From NCBI RefSeq assembly GCF_009708005.2, contig NZ_CP052757.1, positions 248,001-312,000 of the forward strand: 64,000 nt of DNA, written 5' to 3'. The notes beneath the pieces are model-generated. The model ran no database searches, had not been told where the DNA came from, and was given only the letters and a program-made list of their open reading frames with translations. The position numbers and the translations under genes are program-made. This stretch comes from Cellulosimicrobium protaetiae. Lineage in GTDB: Bacteria > Actinomycetota > Actinomycetes > Actinomycetales > Cellulomonadaceae. How positions within the stretch are numbered: position 1 is the stretch's first letter; each line of letters opens with the position of its first letter. Positions 35,159-43,634 of the stretch are shown piece by piece.

Positions 35159-35225
35159 GCCGTCGAACACGACATGAGCGTCGCTCTATGGACGACAACG
35201 GCCCTCATGTCGTGTTCGACGCCGC
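35159..35225. repeat. Dispersed intergenic palindrome, copy C
   Basis: The best-preserved copy: arms share a perfect 17-bp GTCGAACACGACATGAG (left 35163-35179, right ending 35221) and fold into one long hairpin. It begins 15 bp after the RDD stop. The arms are nearly identical to those of copies A and B. Confidence 0.85.
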
Positions 35226-35316
35226 ACGTGTGGCGCGTCCGTGGGCCGGGAGCTCGGCTGCAACACTGCCGAAACGCCTCGGACGACCAGGGGAAACGTC
35301 GCGGTCGCACGATGGG

Positions 35317-35345
35317 GGTGCGCCGGGCCCCGAGCCCGGCGCACC
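35317..35345 (+). terminator. 12-bp stem-loop upstream of a small ORF
   Basis: Perfect stem GGTGCGCCGGGC (35317-35328) with GCCCGGCGCACC (35334-35345), 5-nt loop. No T-run follows. It could end read-through from the RDD gene or act as a leader hairpin for the small ORF 57 bp downstream. Confidence 0.5.
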
Positions 35346-35401
35346 AGCATCCGTCCCGACCTCGCGGCCGCCCTGCGCGACCGCGGCCCGAGGAGGCCCC
35401 C

Positions 35402-35653
35402 GTGCCGGACAACCGCCCGCTCTTCTCCGCCCCGACGACGACCGGGAGCACGACCGGCCCGACCGCGACCGCCACGTACTCTTCCGCCGACCACGGCGCG
35501 ACGGTCGACGTGAACGTCCACGGCGAGCCTCGTCGTCGGGCGAACCCCGGCGACGAGCTCACCGTGGACCCGACCGACCGGCGCCGTCGTGCCCGCGCCG
35601 CGCTGCTGGACCTGCGCCGCGACGTCATCCGCCGCAGCGCCAACGGGTGGTGA
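35402..35653 (+). CDS. Small hypothetical protein
   Basis: 83 residues, hydrophilic: a Thr/Ser-rich N-terminal half (SAPTTTGSTTGPTATATYSS) and an Arg-rich C-terminal half (DRRRRARAALLDLRRDVIRRSANGW), with no membrane segment. I recognise no family. The reason to call it is a strong ribosome site, GAGGAGG, six bases before the GTG, plus codon use in keeping with neighbours. The very basic end may bind nucleic acid or a partner; that is a guess. Confidence 0.5.
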   Translation: MPDNRPLFSAPTTTGSTTGPTATATYSSADHGATVDVNVHGEPRRRANPGDELTVDPTDRRRRARAALLDLRRDVIRRSANGW

Positions 35654-35866
35654 GCCGGGCCTCGTCCTCCAGAGGCACCGCGGTGCCACCGTGGTCGCAC
35701 GCGCGACGGCGCGCGCCGCGACCGTGCACGCGCCGGACCCGTCGACCGGTTGTCCGCACAACCCCCGCGGGACGACGTGTCCCGTTCACCAGGTCGTCCT
35801 CGCCGCGCCTCCGGTGCGTCGACGCCGTCGGGAACGCTCAGGCGGTCACCCGACGAAAGGACGACC

Positions 35867-38449
35867 ATGCGACCACGCAACGGAGCTGCGATCGCGATCG
35901 CGAGCTGTCTCGCGGCGATGCTCCTGCCGACGCTCCCGGCCACGGCCGGGACGGAACCCGACCACACGCACGGCACGGAGGAGGCCGGCGGCACGGTCCT
36001 CGCGCGTGAGGACTTCGACTCCCTGACCCCCTCGCTACGACCGCGCGTCGACGAGACGCACGTGCCGACCGGCCTGCTCGGCTGGACGCCCGACGCACCG
36101 ACGGGCTGGACGGTCACGAACGACCCGTCCATGGTCGGCAAGGGCAAGGCCGAGTGGCTCGGCTGGACCTTCGCCACCCCGGACTTCTGGACGGCCGCGC
36201 AGACCGGGCAGGGCCGCGAGCAGTTCACCAAGGCTTCCGGCGTGCTCGCCGTCGCGGACGACGACGAGTGGGACGACGGCAACTCCCCCGGCGAGCAGCT
36301 CTTCGCCAGCACGCTCACGTCGCCGGGCATCGCCGTGACCGGAGGCTCGACGGTGCACGTGAGCTTCGACTCGAGCTATCGCCAGACCGGACCGCAGGTC
36401 GCCGCGCTCGAGGTGTCGTTCGACGGCGACGCCCCGCAGCGCCTGTTCGAGTACTCGACCGCCGTGCTCGGCGACCAGGTCTACCTCCAGGACCGCACGC
36501 TGACCCAGCCGGTCGAGGTCCCCGCCGGCGCGTCGACCATGCGGCTCTCGTGGGTCGTCGAGAAAGCGACCAACGACTGGTACTGGGCGATCGACGACGT
36601 CGCCGTCACCGACACCCCGCTGCCGGGCACCGAGGCGCCCCTGCCGCCGCCCCCGCTCGGCCCGGCGGACGTCCCGGACGGGATCAGCGACCGCAAGGTC
36701 CTGTTCCTCGACTTCGACGGCGTCCGGCTCGACAAGCTGCGCGAGTACGACACCCCGAACCTCGACGCGCTCGCCGCGCGCGGGCAGCTCGGCGTCTCGT
36801 ACCTCCAGGACAACCTGCTCGGCCCGACGGTCTCCGGCCACGGCCACGCGAACCTGCTGACCGGCGTCTGGGTGGACAAGCACCGCTCGCCCGACAACAA
36901 CTTCACCGACCCGAACTTTGACGAGTACCCGGACGTCCTCACCCGGCTGGAGCAGGTGAACCCGGGGTTCTCGACCTTCTCGACCGCCGACTGGGTGCCG
37001 GTCAACCAGCACCTCATCCAGTCCTCGGACGTGGAGATCACGCAGCGGGGCCCCTCCGCGGCGGCGACGGACCAGCAGAGCGTGGCCGACGCCGTCGAGG
37101 TGCTCTCGACGCGCAACCCCGACGCGATGGTCGTCTACCTCCACGACGGCGACGCGACCGGGCACGCGTACACGGCAGAGTCGCCGCAGTACAAGGAGAC
37201 GATCGAGCGCCTCGACCGGCAGGTCGGCGAGCTCGTCGCGGCCGTCGAGGCGCGCGAGACCTACGCCGCGGAGGACTGGCTGGTCGTCGCCTCCACCGAC
37301 CACGGCTTCACCGGGTACGGGCACGGCGGTGACCAGCACCTCACGCGCAAGATCTGGGTCCTCGCCGCGGGCGGGGACGTCCCGGTCACGGGCACGGCGC
37401 CGCGCGAGTGGCGCGGCGTCGACGTCGTGCCCACGATCCTGCGCCACCTCGGCGTGGAGATCGACCCGGCGTGGGGGCTCGACGGCATCCCGATCGGCAC
37501 GCCGTCGACCGACCCGTTCGACACCGTCGCGCCGTCCTTCCAGGGCGTGGTCGACGAGCCGACCAAGCCGCAGGACACCGCCGGCTGGACCAAGGAGACC
37601 CCCGCCGGCTGGACGGTCGACGAGCGCACCGAGGGCGGCGTGGCCGAGTACCGCGGCTGGTCGTTCATGACGGGCGAGTTCTGGACCACGAGCGAGGAGG
37701 GCCAGGGCCGCGGCTCGTTCGTCCGGGGGCGGGACGTGATCGCCGTGGCCGACCCCGACGAGTGGAACGACAAGGGCAACCCCGTGGGCTCGGGCAAGCG
37801 GTTCGACTCGACGCTCTGGTCGCCGTGGCAGGACGTCGCCGCCGGCGGCGCCGTCGACCTCGCGTTCACGCACCACTACCGCCAGGTCGCCACGGGCGAG
37901 CCGCAGCGCGCCGAGGTCGTCGCCCAGTTCGACGACGGGACGCAGCAGGTGTTGTGGAGCCGGGACGCCACCCAGGGCGCCGCGCTCGAGACGAGCCAGG
38001 AGGTCGCGCTCTCGACGACGGCCCCCGCGTCGGGAGCCCAGCAGGTGCGCATCGGCTGGCGCCTGCACGACGGCGGCAACAACGGCTACTGGGCGGTCGA
38101 CGCGCCCGAGGTCCGGGCGGACGCCCCCGAGGGCCCCGTGGTCGACGTCGCCGTCGAGGCGGCGCCGCGCTGCCTCGCGGGCAAGGTGTACGTCGCCGTG
38201 CGGGCGGTCAACGCGGGCGACGCCCCGGTGGACGTCACGCTCGCCACCCCGTTCGGCACCCGCCGCGTCGAGGACGTCGCGCCCGGCGCGAGCGCGTACC
38301 AGTCGTTCGCGAGCCGCGCGACGGCGGTCCCGGACGGCGAGGCCGTCGTCACCGGCAGCGTCGCGGCAGCCCGGGACGGGGACGGCCCCGGCCGCGCCGA
38401 CGCGACGAGCACGGAGGTGGTCGTCGACTACGCGGCGACCACCTGCTGA
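35867..38449 (+). CDS. Secreted alkaline-phosphatase-superfamily phosphodiesterase with duplicated flanking modules
   Basis: 860 residues. Signal peptide 1-~27 (ending PATAG). Residues ~60-250 and ~560-735 are two copies of one beta-sandwich module (GWT...P.GWTV..., EW.GW.F.T..FWT, GQGR..F..., VLAVADDDEWDDG / VIAVADPDEWNDK). Between them (~278-547) lies a type I phosphodiesterase/nucleotide-pyrophosphatase catalytic domain: metal Asp in VLFLDFDGVR, nucleophile T321 in GPTVSGHGHANLLTG, then HDGDATGHAY and STDHGFTGYGHGG. It probably cleaves phosphodiester or pyrophosphate bonds outside the cell. The last ~95 residues (RCLAGKVYVAVRA...DYAATTC) match the end of the convergent gene. The ATG at 35867 follows AAAGG. 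Confidence 0.85.
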   Translation: MRPRNGAAIAIASCLAAMLLPTLPATAGTEPDHTHGTEEAGGTVLAREDFDSLTPSLRPRVDETHVPTGLLGWTPDAPTGWTVTNDPSMVGKGKAEWLGWTFATPDFWTAAQTGQGREQFTKASGVLAVADDDEWDDGNSPGEQLFASTLTSPGIAVTGGSTVHVSFDSSYRQTGPQVAALEVSFDGDAPQRLFEYSTAVLGDQVYLQDRTLTQPVEVPAGASTMRLSWVVEKATNDWYWAIDDVAVTDTPLPGTEAPLPPPPLGPADVPDGISDRKVLFLDFDGVRLDKLREYDTPNLDALAARGQLGVSYLQDNLLGPTVSGHGHANLLTGVWVDKHRSPDNNFTDPNFDEYPDVLTRLEQVNPGFSTFSTADWVPVNQHLIQSSDVEITQRGPSAAATDQQSVADAVEVLSTRNPDAMVVYLHDGDATGHAYTAESPQYKETIERLDRQVGELVAAVEARETYAAEDWLVVASTDHGFTGYGHGGDQHLTRKIWVLAAGGDVPVTGTAPREWRGVDVVPTILRHLGVEIDPAWGLDGIPIGTPSTDPFDTVAPSFQGVVDEPTKPQDTAGWTKETPAGWTVDERTEGGVAEYRGWSFMTGEFWTTSEEGQGRGSFVRGRDVIAVADPDEWNDKGNPVGSGKRFDSTLWSPWQDVAAGGAVDLAFTHHYRQVATGEPQRAEVVAQFDDGTQQVLWSRDATQGAALETSQEVALSTTAPASGAQQVRIGWRLHDGGNNGYWAVDAPEVRADAPEGPVVDVAVEAAPRCLAGKVYVAVRAVNAGDAPVDVTLATPFGTRRVEDVAPGASAYQSFASRATAVPDGEAVVTGSVAAARDGDGPGRADATSTEVVVDYAATTC

Positions 38450-38472
38450 CCTGCGGGTCCCCCGCCGCGCGG

Positions 38473-38504
38473 GGCGGGAGCGGTGTCGGACACCCGCTCC
38501 CGCC
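38473..38504. terminator. Bidirectional terminator between two secreted-enzyme genes
   Basis: Perfect 11-bp stem GGCGGGAGCGG (38473-38483) with CCGCTCCCGCC (38494-38504), 10-nt loop, centred between converging stops at 38449 and 38517. Confidence 0.65.
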
Positions 38505-38516
38505 GCGCGCCCGGCG

Positions 38517-41500
38517 CTACCCGCAGGTGTGGGCGGGATAGCTCACGGTGACGCTCCGCCCCGCGGCCGAGGCGGTGGCCTCACCGGCGGGCAGGTCGGC
38601 CGCGCGTACGGCGAACGACTGGTACGCGCTCGCTCCCGGCTCCACCCCCGCGACCGCGCGAGTGCCGAAGGCCGTGGCGAGCTCGACGTCGAGCACGTCG
38701 TCCGAGACGTTCTCTGCCCGGACGGCGACGTACGCCTTGCCCGCGAGGCAGCGCGGCTGCGCCGTGACCTCGACCGCCGGCTCGACGTCCTCGACGGCGT
38801 CGAGGAAGACGCCTCCGAGCACGGCGTTCGGCCCGCTCACCCGGTCCGCCACGACGCGGACGGGCCTCTCGACGCGGTACGTCAGCCAGGCACCCTGCCC
38901 CGCGTCGGAGACGGTGTACGCGGGGTAGAGGACCGCACCGTCCGCGTCCTGGACTCGCACCGCCTGGGTGCGCGACCCGTCGTGGCTGTAGACGTAGACC
39001 GAGAGGTCGTAGACCTGACCGTCCGGCAGACCGACGTCGACCGCCGCGCTGGACCCGAACCAGGTCGACGCCCGACGCGCGGTCCCGTCCGGCGGAAGCT
39101 GCAACGCGCCCCCGCTCGTCGCCGTCTGCTGCCACGTGTACGCCGTCGTCCCGGCGACCGGGGCGACCGTCACTCCCTCGGGCAGGTCCTCGCCCACCTC
39201 CGGGATCGACCAGCCCGCGTCGCCGTAGGCCCCGATCCAGTCGCCTCGCGTCGTCTGGTCCACCCGGGGCGAGCCCTCCGGCGGGACGCCGACGCCCGCA
39301 CCGACGGCCTCGAACACGTCGAGCGTCATCGACCAGTTCACCCCGGGGTCGGAGCGGAAGACGAGGTACACGTCGTGCGTGCCCTCGGGAGCCGTGACCG
39401 GCGCCGGGGCGGTCTCCGCGAACGTGAACCACCCTCCCGTGCTGTCGACCTTGGTCTGCGACACGAGCTCGCCGTCCGGCGCGCCGATCCGCATCTCGAT
39501 GGTGCCGCCGCCCTCCGGGCCCGCCGACACGCGGTAGCGCACCGCGTCGATGCCCTGGAAGTTCATGTCGTCGTAGCGCACCCAGTCGCCGTCCTGGATC
39601 GCCCCCACGTACTGGCCGTTCTCCGCGGCGGCGTTGTTCTCCACGGCGACGCCGTCCTGGGCGTCGTGGTAGTGCGCCTGGAACCGCTTCGCGCGGTAGA
39701 CGTGGGTGTCGCTCGAGGTGATCGGCTGGGCGCCGTCGACCCCGCCCTTGTCCGTGTAGCGGGCGTCGATCACCCAGAACGCGTCGGCCTCGGCGTGCCC
39801 CTCGTCGAGCAGGGTGGTCGCCTCGCCCTCGCACGCGTGCACGGGCGAGGTCGGGTGGGCGTGGTCGTCGTGCCCGAGCGCCGGCTGCACCGACAGGTCG
39901 GCGCAGTCGATCGTGCCGTCCTCCGGGTCGGTGACCTCGACCGACCACGGGATGACGTCGTTCCACCCGAAGAACGCCCCGTTCGGCGGAGACGTGATCT
40001 CGACCGTCGGCGCGGTGTTGCCGACCACGACGGCCACGGTCGCCGTACCCGTCTTCGCGTGCTCGGTGTCCTCGGTCACGGTCAGGCGCGCCTCGTAGTT
40101 GCCGTTCGCCGTGTACGTGTGGGTCGGGTTCGGCTCCGTCGAGGTCTCGCCGTCGCCGAACTCCCACAGGAAGGAGATGTCGTCCCCGTCCCCGTCGACG
40201 CTGCCCTCGCTCGTGAACGCGACCTCCAGCGGGGCCGTGCCGGACGTGACGTCCGCCCCTGCGACCGCCGTCGGCGCCTTGCCCGTGTCGGAGTAGTCGA
40301 TGCGGTAGAGACCCGAGTTCGGGTTGTCGCGCCCGAAGCCGCCACCCCACTCGAGCAGGTAGAGCGCACCGTCGGGACCGAACTGGAGGTCGAGCGGCGC
40401 GAGGTAGGTGTTGTTGGTCAGGATCCGGTTGATCGCCAGGAGCTCTCCGTCCGCGTCGAGCGGGAGCTCGGCGATGAAGTTGCGCGCCCACTCGAAGAAG
40501 AGCGGCGTGCCGTCGTAGTACTCGGGCCACTTGCGGTCCGACTCGAGGTCCGGGTCGTAGTGGTAGGCGGGACCCGCCATGGGGGCACCACCACCGCTGC
40601 CGAGCTGCGGGAACTCGGCCGACTCACCGTAGGAGTAGTACACCTCGGGCGAGACCGACGCGGGCAGCTCGGTCAGGCCCGTGTTGTGGGGCGAGTCGTT
40701 CACCGGGTTCGCGCAGTCGAACTTCGGCCCGGACGTGTTCGTGGCGAAGTCGAAGTCGTTGTACGCGAGGTCGTTCGCGTGGCAGTACGGCCACCCGTAG
40801 TTGCCCGGTGCGTCGATGACCTGCCACTCGACGTAGCCCGCCGGGCCGCGGTTCGGGTTCGGGCTGCCCGCGTCGGGGCCGTAGTCGGCGAGGAAGACCG
40901 TGCCGTCGGGCTCGACGCTGAAGCGGAACGGGTTGCGGAAGCCCATGGCGTAGATCTCGGGCCGGGTCTTGTCGGCGCTGTCCTCGGCCTCCGGGAACAT
41001 GTTGCCCTCCGGGACGGAGTACGTGCCGTCGGGCTCCGGGGTGATGCGCAGGAGCTTGCCGCGCAGGTCGTTCGTGTTCGCCGAGGTGCCCTGCGCGTCG
41101 AAGTGCTGACGACCGGGTCGCTCGTCGATCGGGGTGTACCCCGACGACTGGAACGGGTTGACGTCGTCGCCGACGGAGAGCCAGAGGTTGCCCTCGGCGT
41201 CGAAGCGCAGCGTCCCACCGGTGTGGCCGATGTCGTTCGGGTCGGCCGCCCGGGTCGCGGGGACCTCGAGCATGACCTTCTCGGTCGAGAGCTCCATCGT
41301 GTTGCCGTCCATGGTGAACCGGGAGAGCCGGTTGAACCCGTCCGGGGCCGGGGTGTCGGCCGGCGAGTAGTAGACGTAGACCCACTGGTTCGTGGCGAAC
41401 TCGGGGTCCAGCGCGAGGCCGAGGAGGCCGTTCTCACCCCCGCCGTAGACCGGGAGCGTCGCTGCCGTCACGGTCGAGCGCTGCTCGGGGTCGTAGATGC

Positions 41501-42419
41501 GCACCTGCCCGCGCACGAGCTCCGTGAAGAACACCCGGCCGTCGTCGGCGATCGCGATTCCCCACGGAGCAGAGGTGTTCGTGTCGAGCGCGACCTTGTC
41601 GAAGTTGCTCCAGTCGGTCGCGCCGCAGTCACCCTCGGCCACACCGGCCGCGTAACGGGCACCGCCCAGGGCGTGCGCACGCACGGCGGGCTCCGCGTAC
41701 GCGGACTTCGCGTGCCCGATCGACGTGATCCACGTGCGACCGCCCTCGTAGGCGGAGCACCACGTGACCGGGTGGTCCGTCATCCGGCCGGGCGTCGAGG
41801 CCGGGACCGAGGTCGGGTCGAGCTGGGCGAGGACGTGCTTGTCGCCGCGTACCGACTGGGTGAACCCGTACCACTCCTCGTCCCGCTGCAGGCGGTCCGG
41901 GAGCTCCGCCGTGGAGGGGTGCTCGTGGTCGACGACCGTCAGCTCGCCCGGCGTGCCCGCGGCGGAGTGCGCGGTGAACTCCGTACCGATGAGGTTGCGG
42001 TAGAACGTGTTGCCCTGCTCCATGTCGAGCGGGTTGTGCATCGCGACGACCCCGCCGCCGCCCCGGACGTAGCGCTCGAACGCGCCCTCCTCCGCAGCGT
42101 TCCAGACATCGCCCGACGCGTTCGCGAGCACGACGACGTCGAAGTCGGCCAGGCCCTCGTCGGTGAACGCCGTGGAGTCCGTCGCCTGGACCGCCTCGAA
42201 GCCGTGCGCCGCGGCGAGCTCGTCCCACATCGCCCGCGCCTCGGGCACCGAGTCGTGGACGAACCCCGCGGTCTCGGAGAAGATCAGCGCCCGGAACTCG
42301 GGCCCCTCCGCGTGCTCGTGGCCGGGGTGGGCCTGGGCGGTGAGCCCCGCCCCCGCGACCAGCCCTGTGGTGATGGCGAGGCCGGCGACGGCCGCCACGC
42401 CTCTTCTTCGCATCCTCAT
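38517..42419 (-). CDS. Secreted ThuA / sugar-dehydrogenase-propeller / PKD / CBM6 fusion protein
   Basis: 1300 residues. Signal peptide to ~32 (LTAQAHPG). Residues ~40-250 are a ThuA-type class I glutamine-amidotransferase-like domain (FRALIFSETAGFVHDSVPEA, VVLANASGDVW, GGGVVAMHNPLDM). Residues ~281-710 are a GSDH/sorbosone-dehydrogenase beta-propeller (GGENGLLGLALDPEF, DIGHTGGTLRFDAEGNLWLSVGDD, YAMGFRNPFRFS). Then PKD (~713-800, FLWEFGDGE), an Ig-like linker, CBM6 (~905-1040, NGQYVGAIQDGDWVRYDDMNF), another beta-rich domain (~1050-1200) and the terminal RCLAGKAYVAV...YPAHTC module. It likely binds and oxidises or rearranges glycosides outside the cell. GAAGGAG precedes the ATG at 42419. It diverges from a sugar isomerase gene. 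Confidence 0.87.
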   Translation of the reverse strand: MRMRRRGVAAVAGLAITTGLVAGAGLTAQAHPGHEHAEGPEFRALIFSETAGFVHDSVPEARAMWDELAAAHGFEAVQATDSTAFTDEGLADFDVVVLANASGDVWNAAEEGAFERYVRGGGGVVAMHNPLDMEQGNTFYRNLIGTEFTAHSAAGTPGELTVVDHEHPSTAELPDRLQRDEEWYGFTQSVRGDKHVLAQLDPTSVPASTPGRMTDHPVTWCSAYEGGRTWITSIGHAKSAYAEPAVRAHALGGARYAAGVAEGDCGATDWSNFDKVALDTNTSAPWGIAIADDGRVFFTELVRGQVRIYDPEQRSTVTAATLPVYGGGENGLLGLALDPEFATNQWVYVYYSPADTPAPDGFNRLSRFTMDGNTMELSTEKVMLEVPATRAADPNDIGHTGGTLRFDAEGNLWLSVGDDVNPFQSSGYTPIDERPGRQHFDAQGTSANTNDLRGKLLRITPEPDGTYSVPEGNMFPEAEDSADKTRPEIYAMGFRNPFRFSVEPDGTVFLADYGPDAGSPNPNRGPAGYVEWQVIDAPGNYGWPYCHANDLAYNDFDFATNTSGPKFDCANPVNDSPHNTGLTELPASVSPEVYYSYGESAEFPQLGSGGGAPMAGPAYHYDPDLESDRKWPEYYDGTPLFFEWARNFIAELPLDADGELLAINRILTNNTYLAPLDLQFGPDGALYLLEWGGGFGRDNPNSGLYRIDYSDTGKAPTAVAGADVTSGTAPLEVAFTSEGSVDGDGDDISFLWEFGDGETSTEPNPTHTYTANGNYEARLTVTEDTEHAKTGTATVAVVVGNTAPTVEITSPPNGAFFGWNDVIPWSVEVTDPEDGTIDCADLSVQPALGHDDHAHPTSPVHACEGEATTLLDEGHAEADAFWVIDARYTDKGGVDGAQPITSSDTHVYRAKRFQAHYHDAQDGVAVENNAAAENGQYVGAIQDGDWVRYDDMNFQGIDAVRYRVSAGPEGGGTIEMRIGAPDGELVSQTKVDSTGGWFTFAETAPAPVTAPEGTHDVYLVFRSDPGVNWSMTLDVFEAVGAGVGVPPEGSPRVDQTTRGDWIGAYGDAGWSIPEVGEDLPEGVTVAPVAGTTAYTWQQTATSGGALQLPPDGTARRASTWFGSSAAVDVGLPDGQVYDLSVYVYSHDGSRTQAVRVQDADGAVLYPAYTVSDAGQGAWLTYRVERPVRVVADRVSGPNAVLGGVFLDAVEDVEPAVEVTAQPRCLAGKAYVAVRAENVSDDVLDVELATAFGTRAVAGVEPGASAYQSFAVRAADLPAGEATASAAGRSVTVSYPAHTCG

Positions 42420-42513
42420 GCCTGCTCCTTCGTGTCGCACCGTTGCGTGTGAGTCAGGGGGCCTGTCGATCAGGTGGCAACTTTCGCCTGCCTGTCGTCA
42501 GAACCTGCGGAGG

Positions 42514-42555
42514 ATGCTACTGTCGGCGACGACACATCGCAATACTAGTCAGTAT
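42514..42555 (-). promoter_or_regulatory. Promoter of the ThuA-fusion gene with adjacent palindrome
   Basis: On the minus strand, -35 TTGCGA (42537-42542), a 17-bp spacer and -10 TAGCAT (42514-42519) form a good housekeeping promoter. Directly upstream lies ATACT-agtc-AGTAT (42542-42555), a regulator-sized palindrome in the divergent region shared with the isomerase gene. CATCGCAA occurs at 42535 and again near 42588. Confidence 0.55.
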
Positions 42556-42648
42556 GGTGACCTCATCAAAAGGCTGGCATCGCAACACAGACACGGAATC
42601 GCGGCCCCGACCAGACGGTACGGAGACGCTGAACAAGGGAGTTCTTCC

Positions 42649-43551
42649 ATGGCAGAGATCGGGATCGGTTTCCACACCGATGCCTTCAACTCGACGCACA
42701 AGTCGTTCGAGGACGCCCTCGCCTGGGCGCAGGAGAACGGGGTGCACTACATCGAGCCGGGCGTGATCGAGGGAGCGTGCTGGATCCACGGCCTCGGGTA
42801 CTTCCCGCACGTCTCCCTGCTCGAGGACCCCGCGCTCCTGCGGCGGAAGATGGAGACGTACGGCGTCCAGCTCTCGCAGATCGACGCGGCCTACCCGCTC
42901 TCCGGCCGCGACGGCATGAGCATCGGCGTCCCGTACGTGCAGAAGGCCATCGCCTGGGCCGCCCTGGCCGGGTCGCCCCGCGTCGCGACGACCGACGGTC
43001 TGCACAAGCCCGAGGGCCTGGACGACCGCGAGGCGCTGGACCTCATGAAGCGCAGCTACCAGGAGATCATGCGGGTCGCGGAGGCGCACGAGGTCGTGGT
43101 GAACATCGAGGTGCACGGCTACTTCACGACCAGGGCCGACTGGCTCGAGGAGATGCTCGACTACTGCGGGGACACGCCGTGGCTCCGCCTGAACCTCGAC
43201 ACCGGCAACACGTTCATCGCGGGCAACGACCCGGTCGAGTTCGCGACCCGGTTCCTCGACAAGATCGACCACGTCCACATCAAGGACGTGTCTCCCTCGC
43301 TGGCCGAGTCGCTGCGCGGCGGGGCGACCGGGATCGCACTGAGCCACGTCGCGGCCGGCGACGGTGTCAACGCCGAGAACATCAGCAAGATCCTGCGCCT
43401 GCTGAGCGACCGTGAGTTCGACGGCGTGCTGAGCATCGAGTGCGAGGGGCAGGGCGGCCCCATGCTCGCCGACTCGCTGGCGTGGCTGCGGAGGGAGGTG
43501 GCCGAGGCCGGGTTCACCGAGCGCGCACCGGCGCTGCCCCGGGCCGCGTGA
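42649..43551 (+). CDS. Sugar phosphate isomerase/epimerase (xylose-isomerase-like TIM barrel)
   Basis: 300 residues, AP_endonuc_2 fold. Metal-site residues are visible in NIEVHGYFT, LNLDTGNTFIAG, HVHIKDV and LSIECEGQGG (Glu, Asp, His, Glu). Family members isomerise, epimerise or deglycosylate sugars, including 3-oxo-glycosides. The divergent ThuA fusion and the nearby sugar-binding protein suggest it works on a glycoside breakdown product; the exact substrate is not visible. AGGGAG precedes the ATG at 42649 by 8 nt. The upstream open frame overlaps the divergent promoter and is rejected. Confidence 0.85.
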   Translation: MAEIGIGFHTDAFNSTHKSFEDALAWAQENGVHYIEPGVIEGACWIHGLGYFPHVSLLEDPALLRRKMETYGVQLSQIDAAYPLSGRDGMSIGVPYVQKAIAWAALAGSPRVATTDGLHKPEGLDDREALDLMKRSYQEIMRVAEAHEVVVNIEVHGYFTTRADWLEEMLDYCGDTPWLRLNLDTGNTFIAGNDPVEFATRFLDKIDHVHIKDVSPSLAESLRGGATGIALSHVAAGDGVNAENISKILRLLSDREFDGVLSIECEGQGGPMLADSLAWLRREVAEAGFTERAPALPRAA

Positions 43552-43586
43552 GGCCGCGCCGAGCCCTCGCTCGCCCTCCTCGCGGC

Positions 43587-43634
43587 GTGCTGCTCCGTAC
43601 CGCGCGGTACGGAGCAGCACGGTAGCCTGGGCAC
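43587..43634 (+). promoter_or_regulatory. 34-bp perfect palindrome and leaderless promoter of the TetR gene
   Basis: 43587-43620 is a spacer-free perfect palindrome with 17-bp arms (left arm GTGCTGCTCCGTACCGC). It is followed at 43623-43628 by TAGCCT, a -10 box six bases before the GTG at 43635. The site is placed for TetR autorepression; as RNA it could also end the isomerase transcript, whose stop is 35 bp upstream. Confidence 0.65.

Noticed and set aside
31616-35225. Reading the three palindromes as simple intrinsic terminators
   Set aside because: Arm sequences are conserved between copies and loops lack T-runs; conservation exceeds what termination requires, so they are reported as a repeat family.
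38529-42452. A 1307-codon open frame on the plus strand opposite the ThuA fusion gene
   Set aside because: The translation is low-complexity Arg/Val/Asp/Gly with no recognisable motif; the opposite strand encodes a clear multi-domain secreted protein.
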